Assembly (NCBI RefSeq): GCF_003258355.1
Contig: NZ_QKPO01000011.1
Location: 155,375-219,374, forward strand
Source of the DNA: Confluentibacter sediminis
GTDB lineage: Bacteria; Bacteroidota; Bacteroidia; Flavobacteriales; Flavobacteriaceae
Length of the DNA: 64,000 nucleotides
Reading direction: 5' to 3'
The notes under the pieces were generated by a model. The model was not told where the DNA came from, did no database searches, and saw only the letters and a program-made list of their open reading frames with translations. Positions 35,630-44,244 of this stretch are shown here, in pieces. A program made the position numbers and the translations under genes. The first letter of the stretch is position 1. Each line of letters begins with the position of its first letter.

Positions 35630-36103
35630 TCAAAATAAAGATTGTTGCTTAAAAGGACTTTCATGTTCTAAAAGCCATTGCTTGCGATGCAATCCACCAG
35701 CATAACCCGTTAAGCTACCGTCACTACCAATAACACGGTGGCAAGGAACTACAATCCATAAAGGGTTTTTGGCATTGGCATTGGCAACAGCGCGAATAGC
35801 TTTTATATCACCAATTTGTTTAGATAAGTCTAAATAGGAAACGGTTTTTCCATAAGGAATTTGTTCCAGCAGTTCCCATACTTTCTTTTGAAATTCGGTG
35901 CCTTCAGGGTTTAATTTAAGGTCGAAATTTTTACGGATGCCTTGAAAATATTCTTCCAACTGAAAGGCACAATCTTCAAGATGTATCGGAATAATATCGG
36001 TGATTTTTTCATCAGAATTAAGAACGGTTACAGATGAAACTCCATTTGTATCACCTATAATTTTAGTATAACCCAAAGGTGTTTTAATGATGCATTCTTC
36101 CAT
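35630..36103 (-). CDS. ogt: Methylated-DNA--protein-cysteine methyltransferase
   Basis: This 157-residue protein removes alkyl groups from O6-alkylguanine onto its own cysteine. The active-site motif is PCHRVIGSDGSLTGYAGG near residue 119, preceded by the helix-turn-helix (IPYGKTVSYLDLSKQIGD). The short length with no Ada domain indicates the Ogt type. Its start overlaps the end of the CNNM gene by one base. Confidence 0.94.
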   Translation of the reverse strand: MEECIIKTPLGYTKIIGDTNGVSSVTVLNSDEKITDIIPIHLEDCAFQLEEYFQGIRKNFDLKLNPEGTEFQKKVWELLEQIPYGKTVSYLDLSKQIGDIKAIRAVANANAKNPLWIVVPCHRVIGSDGSLTGYAGGLHRKQWLLEHESPFKQQSLF

Positions 36104-37179
36104 TAGTTTTGAGAATTATCTTCATGGTAAATTCCTAATTTTTTAGCACGTAATTCCCAGCTTCTTCTTGCTAAATGTTGAAGATCTGATACACTGTCGC
36201 TTTCATCCATAATTTCTAAACCTAAAAGTGTTTCAATCACATCTTCCATAGTAACCAATCCGCTGACACTTCCATATTCGTCAACCACTAATGCCATATG
36301 ATTGCGTGATTCAACTAACTTTTCGAAAAGATTTGGGATGGGTAATTTCCTATCCACAACGATAATATCTCTTTTTAATTCTGATAGTTTTTTTAAGCCA
36401 TTATCAAGAGCCATTTCTTTAAAGATATCATCTTTTAGAACAAGTCCCTCAATGTTATCTGGATTGTCTGAATAAATGGGAATTCTTGAAAAACGTAGGT
36501 TTAAATTTTTATTGAAAAAATCTTCAACGGTTGTATTTCCATTTTCTACCTTCATAACGGTTCGTGGTGTCATAATATCTTTTACAAACACCTCTTTAAA
36601 CGTTAGTAAATTCTTGATTATTTTAATTTCGTTATCTTGAAATACGCCTTCTTCATGTGCTATATCGGTCATAACCATAAAACTTTCTCTACTTAAAACA
36701 CTAACATGACCTTTACCTCCAATTAATTTTGTGGTAAGTTGCATAAGCCAAAGTAATCCCGTCCATTTTAAGGGGAAAATTAGAATATTGAGTGCTTTAG
36801 AAGTGAAATTTGCCAGTTGTTTCCAGTAAGTGGCACCAATTGTTTTTGGAATGATTTCTGAGGCTGTCAATATAAGGAAAGTCATGACAGCCGAAACGAT
36901 AAAAACACCATAACTGTCGCCATCCCCATATATGGTTTCGGCCTGTTTACCTACTAAAATAGCCCCCACTGTATGGGCAATGGTGTTAAGTGTTAGAATA
37001 GCAATTAGAGGTCTGTCTACATCATTTCTTAAAGCTTCAAGTTCAGTGGCGTAAAGTTTGCCTTCTTTTTTTTTAATTTTTAGAAATGTTGGGGTAATAC
37101 TTAAAAAAACAGCTTCCAAAATAGAACATAGAAAAGAAAAGAAAATAGAAATTAAGCCGTAAAATATTAATAACCCCAT
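36103..37179 (-). CDS. CNNM/HlyC-type transporter protein (DUF21, CBS pair)
   Basis: This 358-residue protein has a DUF21 membrane domain with four hydrophobic segments (about 1-185) and a pair of CBS domains (about 200-325, VKDIMTPRTVMKV and MALVVDEYGSVSGLVTMED). The C-terminal CorC_HlyC domain found in many relatives is missing: the protein ends about 35 residues after the second CBS. The family is linked to magnesium and cobalt efflux, so calling it a hemolysin would be misleading. It is coupled to ogt and follows hemB by 25 nt. Confidence 0.87.
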   Translation of the reverse strand: MGLLIFYGLISIFFSFLCSILEAVFLSITPTFLKIKKKEGKLYATELEALRNDVDRPLIAILTLNTIAHTVGAILVGKQAETIYGDGDSYGVFIVSAVMTFLILTASEIIPKTIGATYWKQLANFTSKALNILIFPLKWTGLLWLMQLTTKLIGGKGHVSVLSRESFMVMTDIAHEEGVFQDNEIKIIKNLLTFKEVFVKDIMTPRTVMKVENGNTTVEDFFNKNLNLRFSRIPIYSDNPDNIEGLVLKDDIFKEMALDNGLKKLSELKRDIIVVDRKLPIPNLFEKLVESRNHMALVVDEYGSVSGLVTMEDVIETLLGLEIMDESDSVSDLQHLARRSWELRAKKLGIYHEDNSQN

Positions 37180-37204
37180 GAATTTATAAATGTTTATTGC
37201 TAAT

Positions 37205-38194
37205 TTACGAAATCAATTTCACAATATCCTTAGCAAAATAACTTGCAATAATATCTGCCCCAGCACGTTTTATGGCAGTTACCTGTTCTAATATAACGGC
37301 ATCATGGTCTAACCAGCCTTTTTCGGCAGCTGCTTTTACCATGGCATATTCACCAGAAACTTGATATACAGCTACAGGCACATCAACGGCATTTTTAATG
37401 TCTCGAACAATATCTAAATAGCATAAGCCTGGTTTTACCATCACGATGTCTGCACCTTCATCAATATCCATTTTGGTTTCTCTAATAGCTTCTATTCTAT
37501 TGGCATAATCCATTTGATAGGTTTTTTTATCTTTTGGAATGTTAATCATGTCAACAGGAGCAGAATCTAAGGCGTCACGAAATGGTCCGTAAAATGCCGA
37601 TGCATATTTTGCAGAATAACTCATGATACCGGTATTAATAAAACCATGATTTTCTAAAACTTCACGCATTTGTATAATTCTACCATCATTCATATCGCTT
37701 GGTGCTACAAAATCGGCACCAGCTTGTGCATGTGTTAAAGCCATTTTTGCCAAAACTTCAGAGGAGGCGTCGTTAAGAATGATACCGTTTTCAACAATAC
37801 CATCATGACCGTAAACGGAGTATGGGTCTAAGGCTACATCCGTCATCACTAACATGTCGGGACAGGCATTTTTAACTATTTTAACCGCACGTTGCATGAG
37901 CCCATCAGGATTTATAGCCTCTGTACCTTTATTGTCTTTTAAACTGTCTGGTACTTTAGCAAATAGTAAAACCGATTTAAGCCCTAAATGCCAAAGGTCT
38001 TTAACTTCTTTTTCTAACACATCTAAACTATAACGAAAGTAATTGGGCATGGATGGAATTTCATCTTTAACGTTTTTGCCTTCCACCACAAAAAGTGGCA
38101 CTAAAAAATCGTTAGGTGAGATGAGGGTTTCGCGAACCATAGAACGAATAGCTTCGTTTGTTCTTAGTCTTCTATTTCTTCTTAATGGGAACAT
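37205..38194 (-). CDS. hemB: Delta-aminolevulinic acid dehydratase
   Basis: This 329-residue enzyme joins two aminolevulinic acid molecules into porphobilinogen. The Schiff-base lysines are in SYSAKYASAFYGPFR near 196 and IVMVKPGLCYLD near 250. The metal-binding loop reads DVALDPYSVYGHDG, lacking the cysteines of zinc-dependent enzymes, so it is probably the magnesium-dependent type. It is part of the minus-strand heme gene run and follows ychJ by 11 nt. Confidence 0.96.
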   Translation of the reverse strand: MFPLRRNRRLRTNEAIRSMVRETLISPNDFLVPLFVVEGKNVKDEIPSMPNYFRYSLDVLEKEVKDLWHLGLKSVLLFAKVPDSLKDNKGTEAINPDGLMQRAVKIVKNACPDMLVMTDVALDPYSVYGHDGIVENGIILNDASSEVLAKMALTHAQAGADFVAPSDMNDGRIIQMREVLENHGFINTGIMSYSAKYASAFYGPFRDALDSAPVDMINIPKDKKTYQMDYANRIEAIRETKMDIDEGADIVMVKPGLCYLDIVRDIKNAVDVPVAVYQVSGEYAMVKAAAEKGWLDHDAVILEQVTAIKRAGADIIASYFAKDIVKLIS

Positions 38195-38205
38195 TGTTTT
38201 ATTTT

Positions 38206-38592
38206 TTATTTACTTAATCCTAAGTAAGTCCAGTGATTATTTTGTTTTACAAAAGCAGATTTTTCATGAATGATTTCTACTTTTCCGTTTTCATAAAAAT
38301 AAGCGTTAAATGTTACCGTTCCTTCTGTATCGTTTTGGGTTCCTTTAAAAGTTTCTAAAACTTCTAATTTTAACCATCGAACGGATTTAGACCATTTAAC
38401 AATTTCTTTTTTTTCTTTAATTGGTCGTGTTGAACTATGGTGGCTTTGCATTAAATAGTCGCCATCAGCTAATACAAATGCACTATATCTTGAGCGCATT
38501 AATTGTTCTGCAGTTTCAACCTCTGCTAAATTTTTATGTGCTATTTCACAGCAATTATTATATGATTTTAAACTTCCGCAGTAACAATTCAT
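38206..38592 (-). CDS. YchJ-family SEC-C motif protein
   Basis: The ATG at 38592 gives 128 residues beginning MNCYCGSLKSYNNCC, the zinc-binding SEC-C motif at the N-terminus. The start is set by the one-base overlap with the hemF stop, since the frame extends only 3 codons further. The rest (SRYSAFVLADGDYLMQSHHS) is the NTF2-like YchJ domain. Function unknown. It sits between hemF and hemB in the heme run. Confidence 0.85.
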   Translation of the reverse strand: MNCYCGSLKSYNNCCEIAHKNLAEVETAEQLMRSRYSAFVLADGDYLMQSHHSSTRPIKEKKEIVKWSKSVRWLKLEVLETFKGTQNDTEGTVTFNAYFYENGKVEIIHEKSAFVKQNNHWTYLGLSK

Positions 38593-39494
38593 TACACCCA
38601 ATCTTTAGGATTTTTTAATACGCTCAAAAGCTTTTCTTCGTCGCTTCCTTTTTCTGGATGATGGTCGTAAACCCATTGCACGTGTGGCGGTAAACTCATT
38701 AAAATACTTTCTATACGTCCGTTGGTTTTCAATCCGAAAAGGGTACCTTTATCATGAACCAAATTAAACTCCACATAACGTCCCCGTCGAATTTCTTGCC
38801 AAGTACGCTGCGCATCAGTATAAGGCAAATCCTTTCGTTTTTCAACTATTGGTAGATAAGCATCTAAAAAACTATTGCCAACCTCTGTTACAAAGTTATA
38901 CCAGTTTTCCATGCCCATAGTTTTGGTAGCTTTACAATAATCGAAAAATAAGCCACCAATGCCTCGTCCTTCATGTCTATGAGCATTATAAAAATACTCG
39001 TCGCAACGTTTTTTATAATCGGGATAAAATTCGGAATGATGTTTGTCACAAGCCGTTTTACATACTTGATGGAAATGAATGGCGTCTTCTTCAAATAAAT
39101 AGTAAGGTGTTAAATCTTGTCCACCACCAAACCAGCTATCTATCATGTCTCCATTTTCATCATACATTTCAAAATAGCGCCAATTAGCATGGACTGTTGG
39201 TACCATGGGGTTTTTTGGATGAAGTACTAAACTGATTCCACAAGCAAAAAAATCAACATCACCCACATTAAAATAGGTTTGCATGGATTTTGGTAATTTT
39301 CCATGAACCCCCGAAATGTTAACCCCACCTTTTTCAAATACATGGCCATTTTCAATCACGCGGGTTCTTCCACCACCGCCTTCTGGACGTTTCCATATAT
39401 CTTCTTTAAAAGTGGCTTTGCCATCTATTTTTTCTAAAGTTGAAGTAATGGTATCTTGTAGAGAATGGATGTATTTAAAGAATGTATCTTTCAT
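38592..39494 (-). CDS. hemF: Oxygen-dependent coproporphyrinogen III oxidase
   Basis: This 300-residue enzyme decarboxylates two propionates of coproporphyrinogen III to give protoporphyrinogen IX, using oxygen. Motifs seen are EGGGGRTRVIENG near residue 37, WFGGGQDLTPYYLF near 140, and GRYVEFNLVHDKGTLFGL near 240. It is normal in length. Its start and stop overlap nhaA and ychJ by one base, so all three are co-translated. An oxygen-dependent enzyme fits an aerobic organism. Confidence 0.96.
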   Translation of the reverse strand: MKDTFFKYIHSLQDTITSTLEKIDGKATFKEDIWKRPEGGGGRTRVIENGHVFEKGGVNISGVHGKLPKSMQTYFNVGDVDFFACGISLVLHPKNPMVPTVHANWRYFEMYDENGDMIDSWFGGGQDLTPYYLFEEDAIHFHQVCKTACDKHHSEFYPDYKKRCDEYFYNAHRHEGRGIGGLFFDYCKATKTMGMENWYNFVTEVGNSFLDAYLPIVEKRKDLPYTDAQRTWQEIRRGRYVEFNLVHDKGTLFGLKTNGRIESILMSLPPHVQWVYDHHPEKGSDEEKLLSVLKNPKDWV

Positions 39495-40795
39495 TATATT
39501 TTTTTAGTTGTTGTAACACTTAAAATAATATAACCAATGATGGCCGATATTAACGAGCCTATAAGAATGCCGATTTTTGCAGAGTCTAAATAAATAGGAT
39601 CCTCTATAAAAGCTAAACTTGCAATAAAAATAGCCATAGTAAATCCAATACCAGCTAAAAAGGACACGCCTATAATTTGCCTTGGGCTAATATCTATGGG
39701 CACTTCAATAATTTTTGTTTTTTCAGCTAAAAATATAATACTGGAAATACCGAGGCTTTTCCCGATAATTAAACAAATAATGATATTTATGACTAAAGCA
39801 AAGTCTAACGGAATATCACTATTAATAATAACACCGGCATTTGCCAATGCAAAAATAGGTATGATGAAATAAGCAACCCAATCATGAAGATTATGTTCTA
39901 AGTGTTGAAGAGGTGATTGGTACTTGTTTGCCCAATCTTCCAAATTATCAATTTCGTTAATTTGTTCTTTTGAAAGAATGGGTTTTTTTAAAATTGAAGC
40001 TTTTCTAATGTTTTCTGTAATTTCCACTAAATTATCTACAAACTCAGGCGTTTTGATTTTTTGACTAATGGGTACAGAAAATGCCAATAAAACACCAGCA
40101 AGCGTAGGATGTATGCCGGCTTTTAAAAATAGGGTCCAAATAACAATTCCAAAAGAAATCATTATAAATTTAGAATAATATCCTTTATAAGATATAAGAT
40201 ACAAAATAGCTAATAGCGTAATGGCAGTTATTAATAACCCAAAGCTAATGTTCCCACTATAAAACAAAGCAATAACCAAAACAGCCCCCAAATCATCAAC
40301 AATAGCGAAAGCCGTTAAGAAAACTTTTAAGCTTAAAGGAACTTTATTGCCAAGGAGTTTTAATACAGCCAATGAGAAGGCAATATCGGTAGCCATAGGA
40401 ATGCCCCAGCCCTTGAACGTTTCGGGGTTTTGATTTAAAATAACAAAGATACCTACAGGCACTAACATACCTCCTAAAGCACCAAACAGAGGAAAAGCTA
40501 TTTTTTTAATAGAGTTTAATTCGCCAATAAGAAATTCCCTTTTGATTTCTAGTCCAATTAAAAAAAAGAAAATCGCCATCAACCCATCATTAACCCATAA
40601 AATTAAAGGTTTATATAACTCAAAATGTTGGGTCGTGAAACCTATTTTATATTGCCAAAGCGATTGATAGCTCTCAGAAAAAGGAGAATTAGCCCAAGCC
40701 AAAGCAACAATGGTCGCTGCCATTAATAAGATACCGCTAAAGCTTTCTATCTTGACAAATTTTTGAAATGGAGATAAGATTTTTTCAGGTATCAT
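39494..40795 (-). CDS. nhaA: Na+/H+ antiporter NhaA
   Basis: This 433-residue inner-membrane protein has about 12 helices and exchanges sodium for protons. The essential aspartate pair is in AIVDDLGAVLVIALFYSG near residue 168, and MATDIAFSLAVL is conserved just before. It lies inside the heme gene run, 9 nt after hemE and overlapping hemF. A direct tie to heme synthesis is not known. Confidence 0.94.
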   Translation of the reverse strand: MIPEKILSPFQKFVKIESFSGILLMAATIVALAWANSPFSESYQSLWQYKIGFTTQHFELYKPLILWVNDGLMAIFFFLIGLEIKREFLIGELNSIKKIAFPLFGALGGMLVPVGIFVILNQNPETFKGWGIPMATDIAFSLAVLKLLGNKVPLSLKVFLTAFAIVDDLGAVLVIALFYSGNISFGLLITAITLLAILYLISYKGYYSKFIMISFGIVIWTLFLKAGIHPTLAGVLLAFSVPISQKIKTPEFVDNLVEITENIRKASILKKPILSKEQINEIDNLEDWANKYQSPLQHLEHNLHDWVAYFIIPIFALANAGVIINSDIPLDFALVINIIICLIIGKSLGISSIIFLAEKTKIIEVPIDISPRQIIGVSFLAGIGFTMAIFIASLAFIEDPIYLDSAKIGILIGSLISAIIGYIILSVTTTKKI

Positions 40796-40804
40796 GTATT
40801 GGTT

Positions 40805-41830
40805 TTAACTTTTATATTCTTTCACGGCATCAATAAATGCTTTGGCGTGGTCTAAGGGAATGTTAGGCAAAATACCATGACCAAGATTTACAATGTATTT
40901 ATCTTTACCAAACTCATTAATCATTTGATGCACCATTTTTTTAATTTCAGAAGGAGGCGATAATAAACGAGCTGGGTCAAAATTACCTTGCAGCGTGATG
41001 TTCCCGCCCGTTAAATACCGCGCATTTCTGGGAGAGCATGTCCAATCGATACCTAATGCAGAGGCATTGCTTTTTGACATATCGCCAAGCGCAAACCAAC
41101 AGCCTTTTCCAAAGGCAATAACAGGAGCATCATCTTTTAAGGCTTCAATAATTTGATTGATATATTGCCAAGAAAATTCTTGATAATCGACGGGTGATAA
41201 CATACCGCCCCAAGAATCAAATACTTGAACGGCATCAACGCCTGCTTTCACTTTTTCCTTTAAATAGGCAATTGTTGTATCTGTAATTTTTTGAAGTAAG
41301 AGATGAGCTGCGACAGGATTTGTAAAGCAAAACTCTTTAGCTTTATCAAAGGTTTTACTGCCTTGACCTTGCACACAATAACATAAAATGGTCCAGGGTG
41401 AACCCGCAAAACCAATCAAAGGAACTTCATCATTCAACAATTCTTTGGTAGCTTTTATGGCTTGGTATACATAGTCTAATGCCACGGTTACATCTGGAAC
41501 AATAACATTGTCAACATCTTTAGATGTGCGAACTGGATTAGGCAAATAAGGTCCAAAATTAGGTTTCATTTGTACTTCAATATCCATGGCCTGTGGAATC
41601 ACCAAAATATCACTAAATAATATAGCGGCATCCATACCATAACGACGGATTGGTTGTACCGTAATTTCACTTGCAATTTCTGGAGTTTGGCAACGTGTGA
41701 AGAAATCGTATTTCTCGCGTAGTGCTATAAATTCTGGTAAATAACGGCCTGCTTGACGCATCATCCACACAGGGGGTCTATCTACAGTTTCTCCTTTTAA
41801 CGCTCTTAAAAATAAATCGTTTTTTATCAT
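40805..41830 (-). CDS. hemE: Uroporphyrinogen decarboxylase
   Basis: This 341-residue enzyme removes four carboxyl groups from uroporphyrinogen III to give coproporphyrinogen III. The conserved start [16 protein letters not shown] near residue 19, the [11 protein letters not shown] segment near 72 and the C-terminal [11 protein letters not shown] near 315 are present. It follows the hemC-hemD fusion, with an inverted repeat in the 84-nt gap. Confidence 0.97.
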   Translation of the reverse strand: MIKNDLFLRALKGETVDRPPVWMMRQAGRYLPEFIALREKYDFFTRCQTPEIASEITVQPIRRYGMDAAILFSDILVIPQAMDIEVQMKPNFGPYLPNPVRTSKDVDNVIVPDVTVALDYVYQAIKATKELLNDEVPLIGFAGSPWTILCYCVQGQGSKTFDKAKEFCFTNPVAAHLLLQKITDTTIAYLKEKVKAGVDAVQVFDSWGGMLSPVDYQEFSWQYINQIIEALKDDAPVIAFGKGCWFALGDMSKSNASALGIDWTCSPRNARYLTGGNITLQGNFDPARLLSPPSEIKKMVHQMINEFGKDKYIVNLGHGILPNIPLDHAKAFIDAVKEYKS

Positions 41831-41843
41831 GTTTTTTGTTGTT

Positions 41844-41913
41844 AGTTGTTGGTTGTTAGTTTTTGGTTTCTGGAATGGATTACTTCAAAACCTCAAACTA
41901 ACAACCAACAACT
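41844..41913. repeat. Inverted repeat between hemCD and hemE
   Basis: AGTTGTTGGTTGTTAG at 41844-41859 and its exact complement at 41898-41913 form a 16-bp perfect stem, extending to 21 of 23 pairs, around a loop of about 24-38 nt. It ends 1 nt before the hemCD stop and may form a long hairpin in the mRNA. Confidence 0.65.
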
Positions 41914-41914
41914 A

Positions 41915-43489
41915 TTATATATAATGCTCATTAACCAATTCAATAACACTTTCCACGGTTGGAACTTTTGAAACTCTAACATCTTTAAAATGTTTCTTTG
42001 CCTCGGTTGCCGTGGTATCACCAATACAAAAAGCAATGCCATGTGCTTTGTTTTTTTCTAAATAACTTTGTACTGTTGAAGGACTGTAAAACATAATACC
42101 CTCAATAGATTCTGGTAGTTTTATAGCATCGAACTTTGTTTGATAGGCTTCTACTTCATTTACTTTTATATTGTTTTCTTCTAAAATTGTCGGTAAATCA
42201 TCCAATCTTAAATCACTACAAAAATACGTCACTTCATTTCCTTCCATGTATTCCACTAAATAGTGAGCTAATTTTTTTGCGCTATTTTCTGAATGGGTAA
42301 CTTTACCAATCTTTTTTTCAACCAATTGTTTCGTTCTCCTGCCTACACAATAAATATTTTTAAATTGTAACTCGATGGCAGAATAATTTGTTATTAAAGA
42401 TTCTACGGCATTTTTACTGGTTATAACAACGTTTTTTATTTCATTTTTTAAAAATCGCGGATGTATCCTGTTTAAACTTATTTTAATGAAGTCGGTACTA
42501 TCAAAAACCACTTTTTCATGAAATAAAAGTTTCTGACTTTCAGTAAGCGTTTTGGTTGAATAGACAGTCGTTTTTTTGTTTGAATTTTTAATGACATCCA
42601 TTAAGCGTTTGCCTCCACGTTCAATAACAAATTCGGCACAAAAATTAGCTATATCATGATGTTCGCCTAATTTTTTAACTCTGGTAACATCAATTCTTTT
42701 AGAACCGTCGGTACTTAACAAAACACCCTTAAAAGTGACTTCTTCATTTTTAATATAAGCCAAAGCTCCAATAGGGGCTGTGCAGCCACCTTCTAATTTG
42801 TTTAAAAACTCACGTTCAATAGTAGTGCAAATCTCTGTTTCTTCATGATTTAGTTCTTTGCAAATCGTTCTAGTATCTTCATCATCTTGTAACGCTGTAA
42901 TCATAATGGCACCTTGCGCAGGGGCAGGAACCATCCACTCTAAATTAATGGCGTCTTCAGGTCTTAAGCCAATTCTGCCAATGCCTGCGGCAGCGAAAAT
43001 GGCACCATTCCAATCATTGTCTTCTAACTTTTGTAAACGAGAGTTTACATTTCCTCGTAAATCTACAATCGTATGGGTTGGAAACCTATTTAACCATTGC
43101 GCACGTCTACGCAAACTTCCTGTAGCAACAACACCTTTCTTTGAACTTAAAAACTCTTCGTTATCTTTAAAAATCAACGTGTCATGGACGTTACCACGTT
43201 TTAAAACGGCTGCTTGAACAATACCTTGTGGTAAAACCGTTGGAACATCTTTTAAAGAATGTACGGCAATATCAATATCATGATTTAGCATGGCAATGTC
43301 TAAAGTACGAGTAAAGATTCCTGTGATTCCCAGTTCATATAAAGGTTTGTCCAAAACCAAATCGCCAGTAGATTTTACGGGAACCAACTGGGTTTTATGA
43401 CCTAAGGTTTCAAGTTGACTTTGAACTATTTTGGCTTGCCACAGTGCTAATTCACTATCGCGAGTACCAATTCTTATTATTTTAGACAT
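41915..43489 (-). CDS. hemCD: Porphobilinogen deaminase / uroporphyrinogen-III synthase fusion
   Basis: The 524-residue frame joins two enzymes that act in sequence. Residues 1-305 are HemC: IRIGTRDSELALWQAK at the start, ATGSLRRRAQWLNRFP near 122, and the dipyrromethane cofactor cysteine in EGGCTAPIGAL near 234. Residues about 310-524 are HemD, with VITSKNAVESL, YCVGRRTKQLVE and MFYSPSTVQSYL. The fusion would pass the unstable hydroxymethylbilane directly between sites. The gene follows trkA by 56 nt. Confidence 0.94.
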   Translation of the reverse strand: MSKIIRIGTRDSELALWQAKIVQSQLETLGHKTQLVPVKSTGDLVLDKPLYELGITGIFTRTLDIAMLNHDIDIAVHSLKDVPTVLPQGIVQAAVLKRGNVHDTLIFKDNEEFLSSKKGVVATGSLRRRAQWLNRFPTHTIVDLRGNVNSRLQKLEDNDWNGAIFAAAGIGRIGLRPEDAINLEWMVPAPAQGAIMITALQDDEDTRTICKELNHEETEICTTIEREFLNKLEGGCTAPIGALAYIKNEEVTFKGVLLSTDGSKRIDVTRVKKLGEHHDIANFCAEFVIERGGKRLMDVIKNSNKKTTVYSTKTLTESQKLLFHEKVVFDSTDFIKISLNRIHPRFLKNEIKNVVITSKNAVESLITNYSAIELQFKNIYCVGRRTKQLVEKKIGKVTHSENSAKKLAHYLVEYMEGNEVTYFCSDLRLDDLPTILEENNIKVNEVEAYQTKFDAIKLPESIEGIMFYSPSTVQSYLEKNKAHGIAFCIGDTTATEAKKHFKDVRVSKVPTVESVIELVNEHYI

Positions 43490-43545
43490 GTATTAAAGCT
43501 CTATTTTTTATGGATGTATTATTCTTTTTTTATTAGATTGGATTG

Positions 43546-44232
43546 TTAGCTCATATTTCCAATTTCAGAAATTTTTTCGTTTAAACCAAACACCACTAGA
43601 ACATCGTCGATTTCAATAACCGTGTCCCCCGTAGGAATTCCAATAACTTCTAATTGGGTTGTAGAAACACCAATTAAGTTTGTTTTTTCTTTTTTACGTA
43701 AAATGGTAATAATATTTAAGTTGTAGGTCCCTCTAAAATTTAAATCTATAATTGTTTTGCCAACAAAAGCCTCAGGGGTTTTAACTTCAGATATGGAATA
43801 ACGATTATCAATTTTAAAATTATCTACAATATTTTTCAAATTAAGCTTATCGGTTAATTTGTCCGCAGCTTCTTGTTCAGGATGAACAATAAAATCAATG
43901 CCCATGGCTTGTAAAACAGTATCGTGTATGGGAGAAAGTGATCTGCTTATTACCTTCGCCTTAGATAGTTTTTTAATAATAGCTGTTGTTATTATGGCTG
44001 CGCCTTCGTTTTCGCCAATGGCTACAACAGCTATATCTGTTTGTTTTATTGGAAGGGCTTGATATGCTTGTTCGTTTGTTGAGTCTAGACAAATGCTATG
44101 GGAAATTTTATCTTTAATTAAATTAACTTTGTCCATTTTAACATCAACGCCAATAACCTCATTGCCTGTTTCTGTAAGGCTTAAAGCTAATGACATTCCA
44201 AAATTGCCGAGACCAAAAATGATAACTTTCAT
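43546..44232 (-). CDS. Potassium uptake regulatory subunit (TrkA/KtrA)
   Basis: This 228-residue cytoplasmic protein has a single RCK unit: an N-terminal NAD-binding domain with IFGLGNFGMSLALSL (GxGxxG near residue 6), and an RCK_C domain (about 140-220). One RCK unit rather than two suggests the KtrA type. It gates the membrane subunit encoded just upstream (12 nt gap). The pair lies between hemA and hemCD. Confidence 0.92.
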   Translation of the reverse strand: MKVIIFGLGNFGMSLALSLTETGNEVIGVDVKMDKVNLIKDKISHSICLDSTNEQAYQALPIKQTDIAVVAIGENEGAAIITTAIIKKLSKAKVISRSLSPIHDTVLQAMGIDFIVHPEQEAADKLTDKLNLKNIVDNFKIDNRYSISEVKTPEAFVGKTIIDLNFRGTYNLNIITILRKKEKTNLIGVSTTQLEVIGIPTGDTVIEIDDVLVVFGLNEKISEIGNMS

Positions 44233-44244
44233 AATTATCGAATT

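Noticed and set aside
36103..37179. Hemolysin
   Set aside because: The DUF21-CBS architecture belongs to ion transport proteins; the hemolysin label is a historical misnomer.
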